Assembly: GCF_000159315.1 (NCBI RefSeq)
Contig: NZ_GG669996.1
Span: forward strand, 66,516-102,930
Origin: Lentilactobacillus hilgardii DSM 20176 = ATCC 8290
GTDB taxonomy: Bacteria; Bacillota; Bacilli; Lactobacillales; Lactobacillaceae
DNA length: 36,415 nucleotides
Reading direction: 5' to 3'
Positions within the stretch are counted from its first letter, which is position 1. The number at the start of each line of letters is the position of its first letter. The notes beneath the pieces are model-generated. The model did no database searches. It was not told where the DNA came from and was given only the letters and a program-made list of their open reading frames with translations. Below are positions 34,176-36,415 of this stretch, in pieces. Both the position numbers and the translations under genes were made by a program.

Positions 34176-34212
34176 TTTTAAGATAAAAATAGTCGCTATA
34201 GACAAACAAATT

Positions 34213-34241
34213 GAGCGTCCGAGCTTGTCGGGCGCTTTTTG
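34213..34241 (+). terminator. Terminator of groES-groEL
   Basis: AGCGTCCGA pairs with TCGGGCGCT (one G-U) around GCTTG and is followed by TTTTTG. Confidence 0.85.
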
Positions 34242-34285
34242 TTGTTGTATGGTATTAGTGACTATTTTATGTACATAATCAATAC

Positions 34286-34314
34286 TTGTATTTAATGGTA
34301 AGATGGACTATTAT
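34286..34314 (+). promoter_or_regulatory. Predicted promoter of the KimA-type transporter gene
   Basis: TTGTAT (34286-34291) and TATTAT (34309-34314) are 17 bases apart, about 50 bases before the start. No room for, and no sign of, a cyclic di-AMP riboswitch in this short leader. Confidence 0.6.
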
Positions 34315-34362
34315 TTTATGGTTCACCATGAATGGTAAATATTATAAAAGGAGTAACTATTT

Positions 34363-36204
34363 ATGTGGCGATATTTAAAACGGCTTTTAATTGGTAAGCC
34401 GCTAAAAACCACTGACGAAGGCGGCCAAGCTTTAACAAAGTTTAAGGCCTTGGCATTATTGTCATCAGATGCGCTATCGTCAGTCGCTTATGGTACTGAA
34501 CAAATTACCACCATCCTGATAACATTATCAGCCGCTGCATTGATGTATCAGATCTGGGTTGCAGCGCTTGTGTTGGTTCTATTGGCTGCAATTACACTAT
34601 CATATCAGCAAATTATTCATGCTTATCCGTCTGGTGGTGGGGCCTACGTTGTTGCCAGTACAAATTGGGGTGAACGAGCCGGTTTAGTAGCTGGTGGTTC
34701 ATTACTGGTTGACTATATGCTAACCGTTGCCGTATCAACGACTTCCGCTACTGAAGCGATTACTTCGGCAATTCCCAGTTTATATTCTCATCAAGTGTTA
34801 ATTTCATGCCTAATTGTTGTGGGAATTATGTTGTTGAATTTACGTGGTATCCGTGAATCGGCTTCTTTTTTGACGCTGCCGGTTTATCTGTTTATCGTCA
34901 TGATCTTGGTAATGATCATTTATGGTGGCTACAATATTTTAAGTGGCCATATTCAATATCATGCTGCTGCACATATCGGTGCGCCTGTTGAAGGGATGAC
35001 ACTGGTACTGTTCTTTAGAGCTTTCTCATCCGGTTCTTCTTCATTAACCGGTGTTGAAGCCATTAGTAATGCGGTTCCGAATTTTAAAAAGCCAAAAAGT
35101 CATAATGCATCAGCAACATTGGCAATTATGGCGACTATTTTGGCATGTTTCTTCGGTGGAATTACCTATATGAGTTACTACCTTGGAATTGTGCCGAACG
35201 GTCATGAAACGGTTCTTTCACAAATTGGTGTTGCTGTTTTCGGTCATGGGATTATTTATTATGTTCTTCAGCTTTCAACTGCCATGATTTTGGCGGTTGC
35301 TGCCAATACTGGTTTTTCAGCTTTCCCAATTTTGGCTTATAATTTGGCAAAAGACAAATTTCTGCCGCATGCTTACCTGGATAAGGGCGATCGACTTGGC
35401 TATTCCAATGGTATTATTTCCTTGGCTGTCGGAGCAATTGTCCTGATTCAGATCTTCGGAGGTCGAACGAATTCTTTGATTCCGTTGTATGCTGTTGGTG
35501 TTTTCATTCCATTCACGCTTTCTCAATCCGGTATGATCATTCATTGGTATCGTCACCGTGGAAGAAACTGGCAATTAAAGTCGGTGATTAATTTTATTGG
35601 GGCTTTTATTTCGCTGGCATTAGTTACCTGTTTATTTTTACTGCGTTTTCCAAATGTTTGGCCATATCTAATTGTGATGCCGATTCTTCTTCGAATTTTT
35701 TACAAGATTAATCGTCATTATAAGCGGGTTGCCGAACAGCTGCGGGTTGTTGAAGAGGATACCCAAATCACCGCAACACATCATTACGATGGCTCTACGG
35801 TCATTGTTTTGGTAGGTGGTGTTACCAGGGTTACTGCTAATGCGATCAGCTATGCACAGTCAATTGGTGACTATGTGATTGCCATGCATGTTTCATTTGA
35901 CTCCAACCCTGAAAAAGAGCATAAGACTTCTGAAGAGTTTAAAAAGGAATTCCCAAATGTTCGATTTGTTGATATCCATTCATCCTACCGTTCAATCGCA
36001 CAACCAACTTTACGATTCTGCGATGTCATCGCTAAAAGGGCGGCTGATCGAAACTACTCTACGACGGTCTTGGTACCACAATTTGTGCCTAAGCATCGTT
36101 GGGAAAATCTTTTGCATAACCAAACTAGCTTGAGATTACGAACAATTTTAAATTCACGTCAAAATATTATCATTTCCACCTATAACTATCACTTAAGAGA
36201 GTAA
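34363..36204 (+). CDS. kimA: KimA-type APC-superfamily potassium importer
   Basis: The 613-residue product matches the B. subtilis KimA (YdaO) pattern from end to end: N-terminus with RLLIGKPL, ALALLSSDALSSVAYGTEQI (about 30-49), YPSGGGAYVVAS, GGSLLVDYMLTVAVS, FSSGSSSLTGVEAISNAVP, AANTGFSAFP and IPLYAVGVFIPFTLSQSGM, about twelve membrane segments to residue 450, then a cytoplasmic C-terminal domain (about 455-613) with VHVSFD and LHNQTS. KimA takes up K+ with H+ and is inhibited by cyclic di-AMP. Family annotation as generic amino-acid permease is common but less specific. ATG follows AAAAGGAG. It appears monocistronic. Confidence 0.85.
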   Translation: MWRYLKRLLIGKPLKTTDEGGQALTKFKALALLSSDALSSVAYGTEQITTILITLSAAALMYQIWVAALVLVLLAAITLSYQQIIHAYPSGGGAYVVASTNWGERAGLVAGGSLLVDYMLTVAVSTTSATEAITSAIPSLYSHQVLISCLIVVGIMLLNLRGIRESASFLTLPVYLFIVMILVMIIYGGYNILSGHIQYHAAAHIGAPVEGMTLVLFFRAFSSGSSSLTGVEAISNAVPNFKKPKSHNASATLAIMATILACFFGGITYMSYYLGIVPNGHETVLSQIGVAVFGHGIIYYVLQLSTAMILAVAANTGFSAFPILAYNLAKDKFLPHAYLDKGDRLGYSNGIISLAVGAIVLIQIFGGRTNSLIPLYAVGVFIPFTLSQSGMIIHWYRHRGRNWQLKSVINFIGAFISLALVTCLFLLRFPNVWPYLIVMPILLRIFYKINRHYKRVAEQLRVVEEDTQITATHHYDGSTVIVLVGGVTRVTANAISYAQSIGDYVIAMHVSFDSNPEKEHKTSEEFKKEFPNVRFVDIHSSYRSIAQPTLRFCDVIAKRAADRNYSTTVLVPQFVPKHRWENLLHNQTSLRLRTILNSRQNIIISTYNYHLRE

Positions 36205-36415
36205 CCTTAATTTCAAGGGTGATAGGAAGTTTAAGTGTAGCAAGAGGTATCAAAAGATAATACTAATGTAATTAAAAGATGAAGTGAGATTTTTTCTTAT
36301 TCTGTCTGGCCTTTGTAATTACATCATCTAACAAACAATTATTTTTACTTTTTGATCATGGTGAAATTAAATGATGCTTAAAAGTTAAATATGATTAAAT
36401 GAAATACATGCTGTC
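36205..36415. other. Trailing spacer with an inverted repeat
   Basis: No open frame is supported in the last 211 bases. ATGTAATTA near 36266 and TAATTACAT near 36317 form a nine-base perfect inverted repeat about 40 bases apart, and a T6 run lies between them. It does not look like a standard terminator. Confidence 0.4.

Noticed and set aside
34242-34362. Cyclic di-AMP (ydaO) riboswitch upstream of the KimA-type gene
   Set aside because: The leader after the promoter is only about 45 bases and lacks the conserved riboswitch core.

Overview
The window looks like a chromosomal segment of a low-GC Gram-positive bacterium of the family Lactobacillaceae. Support comes from the gene order (matching two conserved Bacillus/Lactobacillus blocks), the class Ib ribonucleotide reductase with an NrdR box, the class II (Firmicutes-type) galT, a D-2-hydroxyacid dehydrogenase of the D-LDH/D-HicDH family, MprF, a small SRP RNA and many TTG/GTG starts behind strong Shine-Dalgarno sites. 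I would guess a heterofermentative group such as the former L. buchneri/brevis/collinoides relatives, but the genus is inference.

Layout. (1) 1-3279 is the accessory part: the 3' part of a cation diffusion facilitator gene, a 33-codon relic of a type II CRISPR cas2, a 54-codon orphan frame, and a surface lipoprotein nuclease of the DNA/RNA non-specific endonuclease family on the minus strand, with two gene-poor spacers. (2) 3280-8756: mprF (cell-envelope lysinylation), an unrecognised membrane-anchored protein, and a divergent LysR regulator/YeiH transporter pair sharing an inverted-repeat control region. (3) 8757-13994: the Leloir operon galK-galE-galT behind a long leader with a cre-like site, then a D-2-hydroxyacid dehydrogenase ending in a very strong two-way terminator. 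(4) 14030-17620, minus strand: nrdH-nrdE-nrdF under an NrdR box, without nrdI. (5) 17686-25674: the replication/repair block: RsmC-like methyltransferase, tadA, SRP RNA, dnaX, ybaB, recR, yaaL, tmk, darA, holB, yabA, rsmI. (6) 25804-31836: acyl-ACP thioesterase, tsaB, rimI, tsaD, a convergent ABC-F gene and rex. (7) 32101-34241: CIRCE-controlled groES-groEL. (8) 34363-36204: a KimA-type potassium importer.

How the parts work together. dnaX, holB and yabA encode clamp-loader subunits and a replication-initiation brake; tmk and nrdHEF supply dNTPs. TsaB and TsaD act in t6A tRNA modification, TadA in A-to-I editing of tRNA, RsmI and the RsmC-like enzyme probably in rRNA methylation. DarA binds cyclic di-AMP and KimA-type transporters are cyclic di-AMP targets, so two parts of one potassium/osmotic signalling network lie in the window. 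Rex (NADH/NAD+ sensing) and the D-2-hydroxyacid dehydrogenase both relate to fermentative redox balance.

Most of the window is conserved core genome. I found no convincing new multi-gene system; the most unusual material is the cas2 relic and its surroundings, the gal leader, the unknown membrane-anchored protein, and several paired repeats in promoter regions.
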